The notes under the pieces: generated by a model | What the model saw: the letters and a program-made list of their open reading frames with translations, nothing else | The model's database searches: none | What the model was told of the DNA's origin: nothing | Program-made: the position numbers and the translations under genes | Assembly (NCBI RefSeq): GCF_017656475.1 | Contig: NZ_JACDNT010000004.1 | Location: 18,912 to 82,911 of the forward strand | Direction: 5' to 3' | DNA from: Archaeoglobus sp. | Lineage (GTDB): Archaea; Halobacteriota; Archaeoglobi; Archaeoglobales; Archaeoglobaceae | DNA: 64,000 nucleotides | In this document: piece after piece, positions 1 to 6,912 of the stretch | Position numbering within the stretch: position 1 is the first letter of the stretch | How the letters are laid out: each line of letters opens with the position of its first letter

Positions 1-2
1 AA

Positions 3-575
3 AACCTGTCCGACCTGGGCTTTAAGAGCTACGTTTTCATGCTTGAAAAGCCTGGAGGTTGTGGAATTGTCATAAAAGCAGACTCTCCGCGAGAGCTTAG
101 AAAGAAGCTACGGAACGTAAAAAGGAGAGCCATTGTTGGTGTTGTTGGGAAGGAAGCGGTTTGCAGGGAAGCCGTGATGAGGAGAAGGGTTGACGTCATT
201 CTAGACTGGGAAGACAGGGAGCTGGATTATGCAACGCTTAAGCTTGCAGCTGAGAAAGATGTGGCGATTGAGCTTGGACTTTCAAAATTTCTCAGAACTG
301 AGGGTTATAAAAGAATGCATCTTTTCGAAAAGCTTAGAAAGGAGATTATGGTCATCAAAAAGTTTGACGTCCCATTCATCGTTACAACGGCTGCAGAAAA
401 CCAGTGGGAGCTGAGAACTAGAAAGCAGGTTGAGAACTTCTTTAAATTCTTTGATGCTGAAATATCAAAGGCGAGACACTATGCTGAAAGGCTGGTGAGA
501 AGGTATTTTGACGATAGGTACATTATGGATGGATTTGAGATTGAATCTTTTTCTAATTCAGTGGATATTAACTGA
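3..575 (+). CDS. rnp3: RNase P protein component 3 (p30), 5' partial
   Basis: The C-terminal part of archaeal RNase P subunit p30 (Rpp30/RNP3), a TIM-barrel-like protein that works with the RNase P RNA in 5' maturation of tRNA. The reading frame is open through base 3, so the true start lies outside the window. Family-typical elements are the VDVILDWEDRELDYATLKLA segment, the VAIELGLSKFL strand and the later VPFIVTTAAENQWELRTRKQ segment. The frame upstream of the first internal ATG at 39 encodes a further p30-like stretch, so that ATG is not the start. The radical SAM gene follows after 66 bases that contain a hairpin. Confidence 0.88.
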   Translation, partial: NLSDLGFKSYVFMLEKPGGCGIVIKADSPRELRKKLRNVKRRAIVGVVGKEAVCREAVMRRRVDVILDWEDRELDYATLKLAAEKDVAIELGLSKFLRTEGYKRMHLFEKLRKEIMVIKKFDVPFIVTTAAENQWELRTRKQVENFFKFFDAEISKARHYAERLVRRYFDDRYIMDGFEIESFSNSVDIN

Positions 576-579
576 GGGA

Positions 580-600
580 GGGGATTAAAGCTCAATCCCC
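580..600 (+). terminator. Hairpin after rnp3 (possible terminator or mRNA element)
   Basis: Perfect 7-bp inverted repeat GGGGATT / AATCCCC around a 7-base loop, five bases after the rnp3 stop codon. It is not followed by a T-run, so it is not a classical archaeal poly-T terminator. It may protect the rnp3 mRNA 3' end or help termination. No other function can be read from sequence. Confidence 0.4.
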
Positions 601-641
601 AATAGAAAACTTGATAAACTCTTGAAGCAGTTTTAATCATA

Positions 642-2198
642 ATGCAGCATATTGAATCTGAATTAAAGGGTATTAGGCTTCCCTACAAAACAAAATCCCT
701 CTGTCCTGAGTGCCTGAAAATTCTGGAAGCGGAAGTTTACGAAGAAAACGGAAAAGTCATGATCAAAAAGGTTTGCGATGAACACGGAGAGTTTGTTGAC
801 GTTTACTGGGGAGATGCCGAAATGTTCAAGAAAGCCGCAAGATTTGCTGCTGACGGTCATGGAATCTCTAACCCGATTACTCAAAACACCACATGCCCCT
901 TCAGCTGCGGGCTGTGCAACAACCACAAGAGCCACACGGCCTTGCTAAACATCGTTTTGACCAATCGCTGTGATTTGGCATGCTGGTACTGCTTCTTCTA
1001 TGCCAAAAGAGCAGGATACGTTTACGAGCCAACTTTGGAGCAGATAAGGGAAATGGTGAGAAAAGCCAAGAATTTGAAACCCATTGGCTGCAATGCTGTT
1101 CAGCTCACAGGTGGTGAGCCTACACTGAGGGACGACCTGATAGACATTATCAGAATGATAAAAGAGGAGGGCTACGACCACATCCAGCTGAACACGAACG
1201 GAATAAGGCTTGCCGAGGACAAGGATTTTGCTCTAAGAGTCAGAGTAGCAGGTGTTAACACCGTTTATCTCTCCTTCGACGGTGTTGATGAGAAAACGAA
1301 TCCCAAAAATCACCACGAAGTTCCGAAAATTCTGGAGAACTGCAGAAGAGCTCAGCTCGGTCTAGTTTTGGTTCCAACGGTGATAAAAGGTGTGAACGAC
1401 CACCAGCTTGGAGACATAATACGCTTTGCTGCAGACAACATCGACATTGTCAGAGGCGTGAACTTCCAGCCGGTTAGCTTGGTGGGCAGCATGCCGAGAA
1501 AGGAGAGGGAGCAGTTCCGCATTACAATCCCCGACTGCATAAAGGCTATAGAGGATCAGACCGGAGGGGAGATCAGCAGGGACGACTTTTACCCAGTTCC
1601 GAGTGTTGTGCCCATTTCAAGGTTTGTTGAGGCTTTGACAGGCCAGCCGCAGTATGAACTCACAACACACTTTGCCTGTGGTATGGCAACCTACATCTTC
1701 AAAGATAACGGCAAGCTCATCCCGATAACGAGGTTCGTTGACGTGGAGGGGCTTTTTGAGTTTTTAACTGAGAAGGCAGAGGAAATTACCAAAAGCAGGA
1801 TGAAGACCATAAGAGCAATTAAGGACATCCTTGACCTCAGAAAGTTTGTTGATTCGTCGAAAGCACCCAAGGGGTTCAACATCGCCAGAATTCTTTATGA
1901 TGTGCTGGTTAAGCATGATTACTCCACTCTTGGTGAGTTTCACCTGAAATCCCTTTTCATCGGAATGATGCACTTCCAGGACTTGTACAACTACGACATT
2001 GCGAGAGTTGAGAGGTGTGAAATACACTACGGTAGTCCAGATGGTAGAATCATCCCATTCTGCACCTTCAACGTCATTCCGGAAAGATACAGAGATGCTA
2101 TACACGAAAAGTACGGAATCCCCATTGAGGAGTGGGAGAGGAGGACGGGAAGAAAACTTAAGGATGACATAAAGAGGGCAGTGCGGAGACCGAGATGA
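642..2198 (+). CDS. tes: Radical SAM protein, tetraether lipid synthase (Tes) family
   Basis: 518-residue radical SAM enzyme resembling M. jannaschii MJ0619 and M. acetivorans MA_1486, the family shown to join archaeol biphytanyl chains into macrocyclic tetraethers. Visible are an N-terminal zinc/iron ribbon (C21, C24, C45), a second cysteine cluster CPFSCGLCNNH (C85, C89, C92), the radical SAM CX3CX2C motif at C110, C114, C117 (TNRCDLACWYCFFYA), and the GGEP-like SAM-binding strand QLTGGEPTLRDD. Archaeoglobus membranes contain tetraethers, which fits. A GATAAAC box about 26 bases before the ATG suggests leaderless transcription. The last four bases overlap nadM (ATGA). Assignment to Tes rests on family resemblance; another radical SAM lipid enzyme is the alternative. 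Confidence 0.78.
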   Translation: MQHIESELKGIRLPYKTKSLCPECLKILEAEVYEENGKVMIKKVCDEHGEFVDVYWGDAEMFKKAARFAADGHGISNPITQNTTCPFSCGLCNNHKSHTALLNIVLTNRCDLACWYCFFYAKRAGYVYEPTLEQIREMVRKAKNLKPIGCNAVQLTGGEPTLRDDLIDIIRMIKEEGYDHIQLNTNGIRLAEDKDFALRVRVAGVNTVYLSFDGVDEKTNPKNHHEVPKILENCRRAQLGLVLVPTVIKGVNDHQLGDIIRFAADNIDIVRGVNFQPVSLVGSMPRKEREQFRITIPDCIKAIEDQTGGEISRDDFYPVPSVVPISRFVEALTGQPQYELTTHFACGMATYIFKDNGKLIPITRFVDVEGLFEFLTEKAEEITKSRMKTIRAIKDILDLRKFVDSSKAPKGFNIARILYDVLVKHDYSTLGEFHLKSLFIGMMHFQDLYNYDIARVERCEIHYGSPDGRIIPFCTFNVIPERYRDAIHEKYGIPIEEWERRTGRKLKDDIKRAVRRPR

Positions 2199-2719
2199 GG
2201 GCGTTTTTCGTAGGAAGATTTCAGCCGTACCACCTCGGACACCACGAAGTAGTCAGAAATGTCCTTAAGAAAGTTGATGAGCTTATAATAGCTATAGGCA
2301 GTGCACAGGAGAGCCACTCACTCGAAAACCCGTTCACAGCAGGAGAGAGAGTTCTGATGATAGACAGGGCTGTTGAGGAGATAAAGAGAGAAATGAGGAT
2401 TGACAAGAAGGTTTACATCATTCCCCTCGAAGACATCTACAGAAACAGCCTCTGGGTTGCACATGTTTGCTCCATGGTTCCACCATTCGACGTTGTTTAC
2501 ACAAACAATCCCCTCGTTTACCGGCTTTTCAAGGAAGCTGGCTTCAATGTTATGCACACCAAAATGTACAACCGGAACGAGTACCACGGCACTGAAATCA
2601 GGAGGAAGATGCTTGAAGGAGAGGACTGGGAGAAGTATGTTCCCAAGTCTGTAGCGGAGATAATAAAGGAGATAAAGGGGATAGAGAGGTTGAGGGACAT
2701 CTCCGGCAGGGACTTCTGA
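2195..2719 (+). CDS. nadM: Nicotinamide-nucleotide adenylyltransferase
   Basis: Archaeal-type NMN adenylyltransferase (174 residues), which joins NMN and ATP to make NAD. The nucleotidyltransferase signature GRFQPYHLGHHEV sits at residues 7-19, with the second signature region around EYHGTEIRRKM near the C terminus, as expected for the NadM family. Length matches the family. The ATG overlaps the stop codon of the radical SAM gene and its stop overlaps the ATG of ogt, so the three genes form one translationally coupled unit. Confidence 0.93.
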   Translation: MRAFFVGRFQPYHLGHHEVVRNVLKKVDELIIAIGSAQESHSLENPFTAGERVLMIDRAVEEIKREMRIDKKVYIIPLEDIYRNSLWVAHVCSMVPPFDVVYTNNPLVYRLFKEAGFNVMHTKMYNRNEYHGTEIRRKMLEGEDWEKYVPKSVAEIIKEIKGIERLRDISGRDF

Positions 2720-3171
2720 TGTTCTCGGTCAGGTGGGGGGAACTTTACTTCAATGTTGTTTTTGAGGGAGGGAAGGCTGTTAAATCATACTTCTCAACCT
2801 CGCCCTCCTTTCCCTTCTCCGACTGCAAGTATTCAAAGCAACTCCAAAGGTATTTTTCGGGAGAAAAGGTTGAAGTCAGAATTCCTTACAGGCTTAATGT
2901 TAGTGAATTCACCAAACGTGTGCTTGAAGAAGTGAGCAAAATTCCCTACGGTAAAACAAAGACTTATTCGGAGATCGCCAGAATTCTCAAAACCTCACCC
3001 AGAGCAGTAGGACAGGCGGTTAAGAGAAACCCTTTACCCGTCATTATTCCATGCCATAGAGTTGTGGGCAAAAGCTGGATTGGAGGCTATACCATACCAC
3101 ATGCCTTAAGCCAAAAAATTGACGGGAAAAGCCTGAAGGAAAAGCTGCTCAGGCTTGAGAGTGTTTTTTGA
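2719..3171 (+). CDS. ogt: Methylated-DNA--protein-cysteine methyltransferase
   Basis: Suicide repair protein that moves the alkyl group from O6-alkylguanine to its own cysteine. The active-site motif PCHRVV contains the acceptor cysteine at residue 112; the preceding wHTH segment IPYGKTKTYSEIARIL and the asparagine-hinge region AVKRNPLPVIIPCHR are typical. At 150 residues it is the usual archaeal size, with a short N-terminal domain. The start codon overlaps the nadM stop (TGATG). The 3' end overlaps the convergent maoC-like gene by 23 bases. Confidence 0.93.
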   Translation: MFSVRWGELYFNVVFEGGKAVKSYFSTSPSFPFSDCKYSKQLQRYFSGEKVEVRIPYRLNVSEFTKRVLEEVSKIPYGKTKTYSEIARILKTSPRAVGQAVKRNPLPVIIPCHRVVGKSWIGGYTIPHALSQKIDGKSLKEKLLRLESVF

Positions 3172-3604
3172 GCACTGCGACCCTTGAGGTGTACGTAATA
3201 ACAGTTTCTCCTCTCTGATTCACGCCCTTAATGTCGTACGCAACCACTCCGTAAGGTTTACCCTCTTTTTCCTCCTTTCCGATAACTTCGAGAACAGCCT
3301 TTATGGTATCTCCTATGAAAACGGGTTTGGTAAAGCGCAGCTTATCAATCCCGTAGAACGCAACTATCGTCCTCTCCGTCAGACCCAGCCTCACGAGAAG
3401 TCCCGCAACAACTGACAAAGTCAAAAGGCCGTGAGCAATCCTCTGTCCAAAAATCGTCTTTTTGGCAAATTCTGCATCCGTATGGATTGGGTTCCAGTCC
3501 CCAGTTAAGGCGGCGAACATCACAATGTCTGCTTCAGTTATAGTCCTCGCCGAACTCTCCACCTTCATACCAACTTCAAAGTCCTCAAAATACAGGTTCT
3601 TCAT
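3149..3604 (-). CDS. MaoC-like (R)-specific enoyl-CoA hydratase
   Basis: Single hot-dog-fold hydratase of 151 residues. The hydratase-2 motif is clear in FAALTGDWNPIHTDAEFA, placing the catalytic pair at D36 and H41. Members hydrate trans-2-enoyl-CoA to (R)-3-hydroxyacyl-CoA and take part in fatty-acid or polyester metabolism; A. fulgidus degrades fatty acids, so a beta-oxidation role is plausible but not shown here. It lies 44 bases after the rubrerythrin gene on the same strand and could be its distal operon partner. Its end overlaps ogt convergently. Confidence 0.85.
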   Translation of the reverse strand: MKNLYFEDFEVGMKVESSARTITEADIVMFAALTGDWNPIHTDAEFAKKTIFGQRIAHGLLTLSVVAGLLVRLGLTERTIVAFYGIDKLRFTKPVFIGDTIKAVLEVIGKEEKEGKPYGVVAYDIKGVNQRGETVITYTSRVAVLKKHSQA

Positions 3605-3648
3605 GCAGATAATTGGTAAAAAATTATTAAAAATTTTCCTTCAATAAA

Positions 3649-4134
3649 TCAAAACTCAACAAACTTTTCCTTTAGAGTGTTGCACAGCGGACATCTGTCC
3701 GGAGCTTCTCCCTCCATTGCATATCTGCAAACAGGACAGATGTAGATTTTGCCCTTAAAATCTTCTCCACTTTCAATCAGTTTCCTGAACAACTCGGCAT
3801 GAACTTTTTCAGTTTCAAGTGCCCACCTAATGCTGTTCATCGCCCTCTTGTTTCCCTCCTTCTCAGCTTCCTCATAGAACTTAGGGTACATTTCCTCGAT
3901 CTCGTATGTCTCCCCCTTATAAGCTGTTTCAAGATTTTTCTTAACATCGTTAACATTTTCAAGGACTTTTAGGTGGTTCTTTGCATGAACGAATTCTGAA
4001 AATGATGCAGCTTCAAAAACTCTTGCGATTCCGTCTAGCCCCTTCCTTCTCGCTATTTCGGCATAAATCTTGTATCTGATCATTGCCTGACTTTCTCCGG
4101 CGTAAGCATTCCTCAAATTCTCCTCTGTTCCCAT
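3649..4134 (-). CDS. rbr: Rubrerythrin
   Basis: 161-residue rubrerythrin: an N-terminal four-helix ferritin-like diiron domain (first ligand helix ENLRNAYAGESQAMIRY) followed by a C-terminal rubredoxin-like zinc/iron knuckle with CPVC and CPLC pairs. Such proteins reduce hydrogen peroxide to water in anaerobes. The gene starts nine bases after the small HTH gene at 4144-4350, with which it forms a two-gene operon, so the HTH protein is a candidate regulator of peroxide defence. Confidence 0.94.
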   Translation of the reverse strand: MGTEENLRNAYAGESQAMIRYKIYAEIARRKGLDGIARVFEAASFSEFVHAKNHLKVLENVNDVKKNLETAYKGETYEIEEMYPKFYEEAEKEGNKRAMNSIRWALETEKVHAELFRKLIESGEDFKGKIYICPVCRYAMEGEAPDRCPLCNTLKEKFVEF

Positions 4135-4143
4135 GGAACCACC

Positions 4144-4350
4144 TCACTCCTTCAGAGCGTAATAACATCTCTTAGGAGAATGCACGAGCCCCTCGTTCCT
4201 CAATTCCTTTATTATCTTGGACACTTCCTTGCTGTCCAGTCCCGTTTCCTTTGCGATATCCCCTGGCCTTACCGGCTTTCCCGCCTTTTTCATCGCTTCC
4301 AGTACAAGCTGTTTGGCATCGCTCATAAGGTTAAATATTCTTCCTAACAC
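4144..4350 (-). CDS. Small winged-helix DNA-binding protein upstream of rubrerythrin
   Basis: 68 residues (60 if the internal ATG at 4326 is used instead of the GTG at 4350). Nearly the whole protein is one wHTH: AKQLVLEAMKKAGKPVRPGD, then GLDSKEVSKIIKELRNEGLV as the recognition unit, then a short wing ending in KRCYYALKE. No sensor domain is present; the single cysteine in the wing could be redox-active, but that is inference. Located directly before rbr in the same operon. A dyad-symmetric site lies just upstream and could be its operator. Confidence 0.8.
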   Translation of the reverse strand: MLGRIFNLMSDAKQLVLEAMKKAGKPVRPGDIAKETGLDSKEVSKIIKELRNEGLVHSPKRCYYALKE

Positions 4351-4362
4351 TTAAGGTTTTGG

Positions 4363-4375
4363 TTCGATATTCGAA
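4363..4375. promoter_or_regulatory. Dyad upstream of the HTH-rubrerythrin operon
   Basis: Sequence TTCGATATTCGAA: perfect 5-bp arms (TTCGA/TCGAA) around TAT, 13-25 bases before the GTG start of the HTH gene, in the region expected to hold the core promoter. Its position and symmetry suit an operator for a dimeric repressor. Binding is inferred. Confidence 0.4.
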
Positions 4376-4410
4376 AAAAAATTTTGATGGCTTGAAAAGT
4401 AACAACTTAA

Positions 4411-5196
4411 TCAAACCCTAAAAACTATTCCCGCGTACCCCACAACCTGGCTTCTATCTCCAACATCCCCGCTTGTCGAGTAGTCAACAAGCTCCGCCCT
4501 CGCCCCCTTTGCCTTTGAGTAGTACATCGCAACAGCTATGCAGCCGTAACCGCATACACTTGCCTGTAGCTTGTAAATCGTTTCGTAGTATCTTTTCACG
4601 TCCATTGAGAGGATAGCATCGATGACTATGCTGTCAAGTCTTCTGCACTCTTCATCGGGCAGGTAGTGGTGCATGTCTGAAGAGGCTATCACAACAATCC
4701 TTCTTCCGGTATCTTCCTCAGCTACGAGAATCTCTTCTACCACTTCTCTCGCGGTCTCCTCATCCTGCATTCCGAGACATATCGGGACGATTTTGAAATC
4801 GTCGTGCAAGTATTGAAGAAACGGAACCTGAACTTCGAGAGAGTGCTCGTATCTATGGGCTATCTCGTCCGCTGCAACTATTGTTTTAGGCATTGCATCA
4901 ACGAATTCCGTATCAACCTCAACCTCACCGAGGGGTGTGAGCCAGGTGTCGGTTGAGACTGCAACAGGTAACCCGTAGCCCGTGTGGTTTGGCCCAACTA
5001 TGACGAAGGTCTCTGCATCGGGAAGAACGGAGTGAACTCTACCTGCTGTTCTTCCGGAGTAAACGTAACCGGCGTGTGGAGAGACGCATGCTACAACGCT
5101 ATCATCCTTTGAGGAATAGGTGTACTCTTTAAGCATTGCGAGCAGCGACTCAGGACTTGAAGGGTAAAAACTACCAGCCACTCTGGGATGCCTCAT
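4411..5196 (-). CDS. MEMO1 family protein (AmmeMemoRadiSam protein B)
   Basis: 261 residues from the ATG at 5196 (a TTG six bases further upstream is less likely). MEMO family, structurally related to extradiol dioxygenases: RHPRVAGSFYP at the N terminus, ACVSPHAGYVYSGRTAG, VGPNHTG, and ASSDMHHYLPD carry the conserved metal-binding histidines. In many archaea it accompanies AMMECR1 and a radical SAM protein; neither is adjacent here. A CTATAAAG box centred 26 bases upstream supports a leaderless transcript from 5196. Divergent from leuC. Confidence 0.88.
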   Translation of the reverse strand: MRHPRVAGSFYPSSPESLLAMLKEYTYSSKDDSVVACVSPHAGYVYSGRTAGRVHSVLPDAETFVIVGPNHTGYGLPVAVSTDTWLTPLGEVEVDTEFVDAMPKTIVAADEIAHRYEHSLEVQVPFLQYLHDDFKIVPICLGMQDEETAREVVEEILVAEEDTGRRIVVIASSDMHHYLPDEECRRLDSIVIDAILSMDVKRYYETIYKLQASVCGYGCIAVAMYYSKAKGARAELVDYSTSGDVGDRSQVVGYAGIVFRV

Positions 5197-5218
5197 GACC
5201 AAATATTCTCATGAAACT

Positions 5219-5250
5219 CTATAAAGTTTGCTTTCACAGTTAACTTAAAA
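5219..5250. promoter_or_regulatory. Divergent TATA boxes for the MEMO gene and leuC
   Basis: Two separate TATA elements in the 75-base intergenic space. CTATAAAG (5219-5226) read on the minus strand is centred about 26 bases from the MEMO ATG at 5196. ACTTAAAA (5243-5250) is centred about 25 bases from the leuC ATG at 5272. Both spacings predict transcripts that begin at or within a base or two of the start codon. Confidence 0.55.
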
Positions 5251-5271
5251 AGCACCGAATTAACTTGCAGT

Positions 5272-6522
5272 ATGGGCAAAACAATAGCTGAAAAAATACT
5301 CAGTGAAAAATCAAAAAGTGATGCTTATGCCGGTGACATTGTTGTTGCAGAAATTGACCAGATAGCTCTGCAGGACGGCACTGCCCCTCTGGCCATAAGG
5401 CAGTTGATGGAGCTTGGGGTTGAGATTAAGGCTGCAGACAGAGCGCACTTCTTTGTTGACCACGCCGCCCCCTCGCCAAGAAAAGAGCTTAGCAACGACC
5501 AAAAGTTCATCTACGAATTTGCAAAGAAAATTGGTGCGGACTTCAACCCTCCGGGAGAGGGGATAATCCACCAGATAATGGTGGAACGCTATGTCAAGCC
5601 AGGAGACCTGGCTGTGGGGGCTGACAGCCACACATGCACTTACGGTGGCATTGGGGCGTTCTCAACGGGAATGGGCTCAACAGATGTGGCGGTTGCCATA
5701 GCCCTTGGCAAGAACTGGTTCAGAGTCCCCGAAAGCTTCAGGGTTGAGCTTGACGGTTCTCTGCAAAAAGGAGTTTTTGCCAAAGATGTCATTCTGAAGC
5801 TAATAGGTGACCTTGGCGTTGATGGGGCAACCTACAAAGCATTAGAGTTTCATGGAGAGTGTGCTGGCAGAATGAGCGTGGAAGAGAGGCTTACAATCTC
5901 CAACATGGCTGTCGAGTGCGGTGCGAAGGCCGGAATTTTCGAGAGCGATAAGAACACGAGAAAATTCCTTGCAGAACTTGGCAGGGAAAGTGACTTCAGA
6001 GAGGTTAAGGCCGATGAGGATGCAGAGTATGAGAAGGAGATTTACATGGACGTTTCGTCGCTCGTACCAATGGTGTCTAAGCCTCACAACGTTGACAATG
6101 TTGCTGAAGTGGAAGAGGTTGAAGGCACAGAAGTTAACCAGGTTTACATCGGGACATGCACCAACGGCAGACTGTCGGATCTTGAGATTGCCGCAAAAAT
6201 ACTGAAAGGAAGGAAGGCAAAGGAAGGAGTAAGGCTGATCGTTGTTCCTGCAAGCAGGAGAGTTTATCTGCAGGCTCTCGATAAAGGATTGATAAGGACT
6301 TTTGTTGAAGCTGGTGGAATTGTTCTCAATCCCGGTTGTGGGCCATGTGTGGGAATTCATCAGGGCGTGCTTGCTGACGGTGAGGTTTGCTTGTCCACAC
6401 AGAACAGGAACTTTAAAGGCAGGATGGGGAATCCAAACGCAGAAATCTACCTCTCCTCCCCTGCAACCGCTGCTGCAACTGCTGTAAAAGGTTACATTAC
6501 AGATCCGAGGGATTTCCTGTGA
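5272..6522 (+). CDS. leuC: 3-isopropylmalate dehydratase / homoaconitase-type large subunit
   Basis: 416-residue aconitase-superfamily large subunit. The [4Fe-4S] ligands are C296 (GTCTNGRLSD), C356 and C359 (NPGCGPCVG); the substrate-site strands GADSHTCTYGGIGAF and GRMGNPNAEIYLSSP are intact. Archaeal members isomerise isopropylmalate or citramalate-derived acids in leucine and isoleucine synthesis, and some act on homoaconitate; the sequence alone does not settle which. The small subunit (leuD) is not next to it. The last four bases overlap the GTG of the JAMM gene. Leaderless start predicted. Confidence 0.88.
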   Translation: MGKTIAEKILSEKSKSDAYAGDIVVAEIDQIALQDGTAPLAIRQLMELGVEIKAADRAHFFVDHAAPSPRKELSNDQKFIYEFAKKIGADFNPPGEGIIHQIMVERYVKPGDLAVGADSHTCTYGGIGAFSTGMGSTDVAVAIALGKNWFRVPESFRVELDGSLQKGVFAKDVILKLIGDLGVDGATYKALEFHGECAGRMSVEERLTISNMAVECGAKAGIFESDKNTRKFLAELGRESDFREVKADEDAEYEKEIYMDVSSLVPMVSKPHNVDNVAEVEEVEGTEVNQVYIGTCTNGRLSDLEIAAKILKGRKAKEGVRLIVVPASRRVYLQALDKGLIRTFVEAGGIVLNPGCGPCVGIHQGVLADGEVCLSTQNRNFKGRMGNPNAEIYLSSPATAAATAVKGYITDPRDFL

Positions 6523-6884
6523 AGATATCAAAAGAATTGCTTAAAACTATACTGGAGGCTGCAAAAAGTGCTCATCCCGAGGAGTTCATAGCACTACTCA
6601 GTGGGAGCAAGGATGTGATGGACGAGCTCATTTTTCTTCCATTTGTTTCAGGCTCCGTCTCAGCAGTTATCCACCTCGACATGCTGCCGATCGGCATGAA
6701 AGTTTTCGGAACAGTTCACAGCCATCCATCACCAAGCTGCAGACCTTCAGAGGAAGATATGGCCTTATTCACGCGATTTGGGAGGTATCACATCATTGTG
6801 TGCTATCCTTACGACGAGAACAGCTGGAAGTGCTACAACAGAAACGGAGAGGAAGTGGAGCTCGAAGTGGTTGAAAAAGATTAA
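6519..6884 (+). CDS. JAMM/MPN+ metalloprotease (AF2198-like)
   Basis: 121-residue single-domain JAB/MPN protein. The complete JAMM zinc motif is present: E22, H67 and H69 in VHSHP, S77 and D80 in CRPSEED. From memory it is almost identical to the crystallised A. fulgidus AfJAMM (AF2198), differing at a few positions such as residues 5-6 and the stretch after SEED. Archaeal homologues cleave ubiquitin-like SAMP conjugates, and a SAMP-like gene occurs at 51222 in this window. The GTG start overlaps the leuC stop (GTGA), so the two are co-translated although no shared function is known. Confidence 0.92.
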   Translation: MKISKELLKTILEAAKSAHPEEFIALLSGSKDVMDELIFLPFVSGSVSAVIHLDMLPIGMKVFGTVHSHPSPSCRPSEEDMALFTRFGRYHIIVCYPYDENSWKCYNRNGEEVELEVVEKD

Positions 6885-6890
6885 TATATG
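6881..6890 (+). promoter_or_regulatory. TATA box for the PhoU/RCK_C gene
   Basis: TTAATATATG centred 27 bases before the ATG at 6913, overlapping the end of the JAMM gene. The distance predicts a leaderless mRNA. Confidence 0.5.
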
Positions 6891-6912
6891 ATGAGAAATA
6901 AAGAGATTTGAA

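Noticed and set aside
5842..6531. 229-codon open frame on the minus strand under leuC
   Set aside because: It lies fully antisense to a well-supported leuC with all iron-sulfur cysteines, and its product shows no family pattern; it is a shadow frame.
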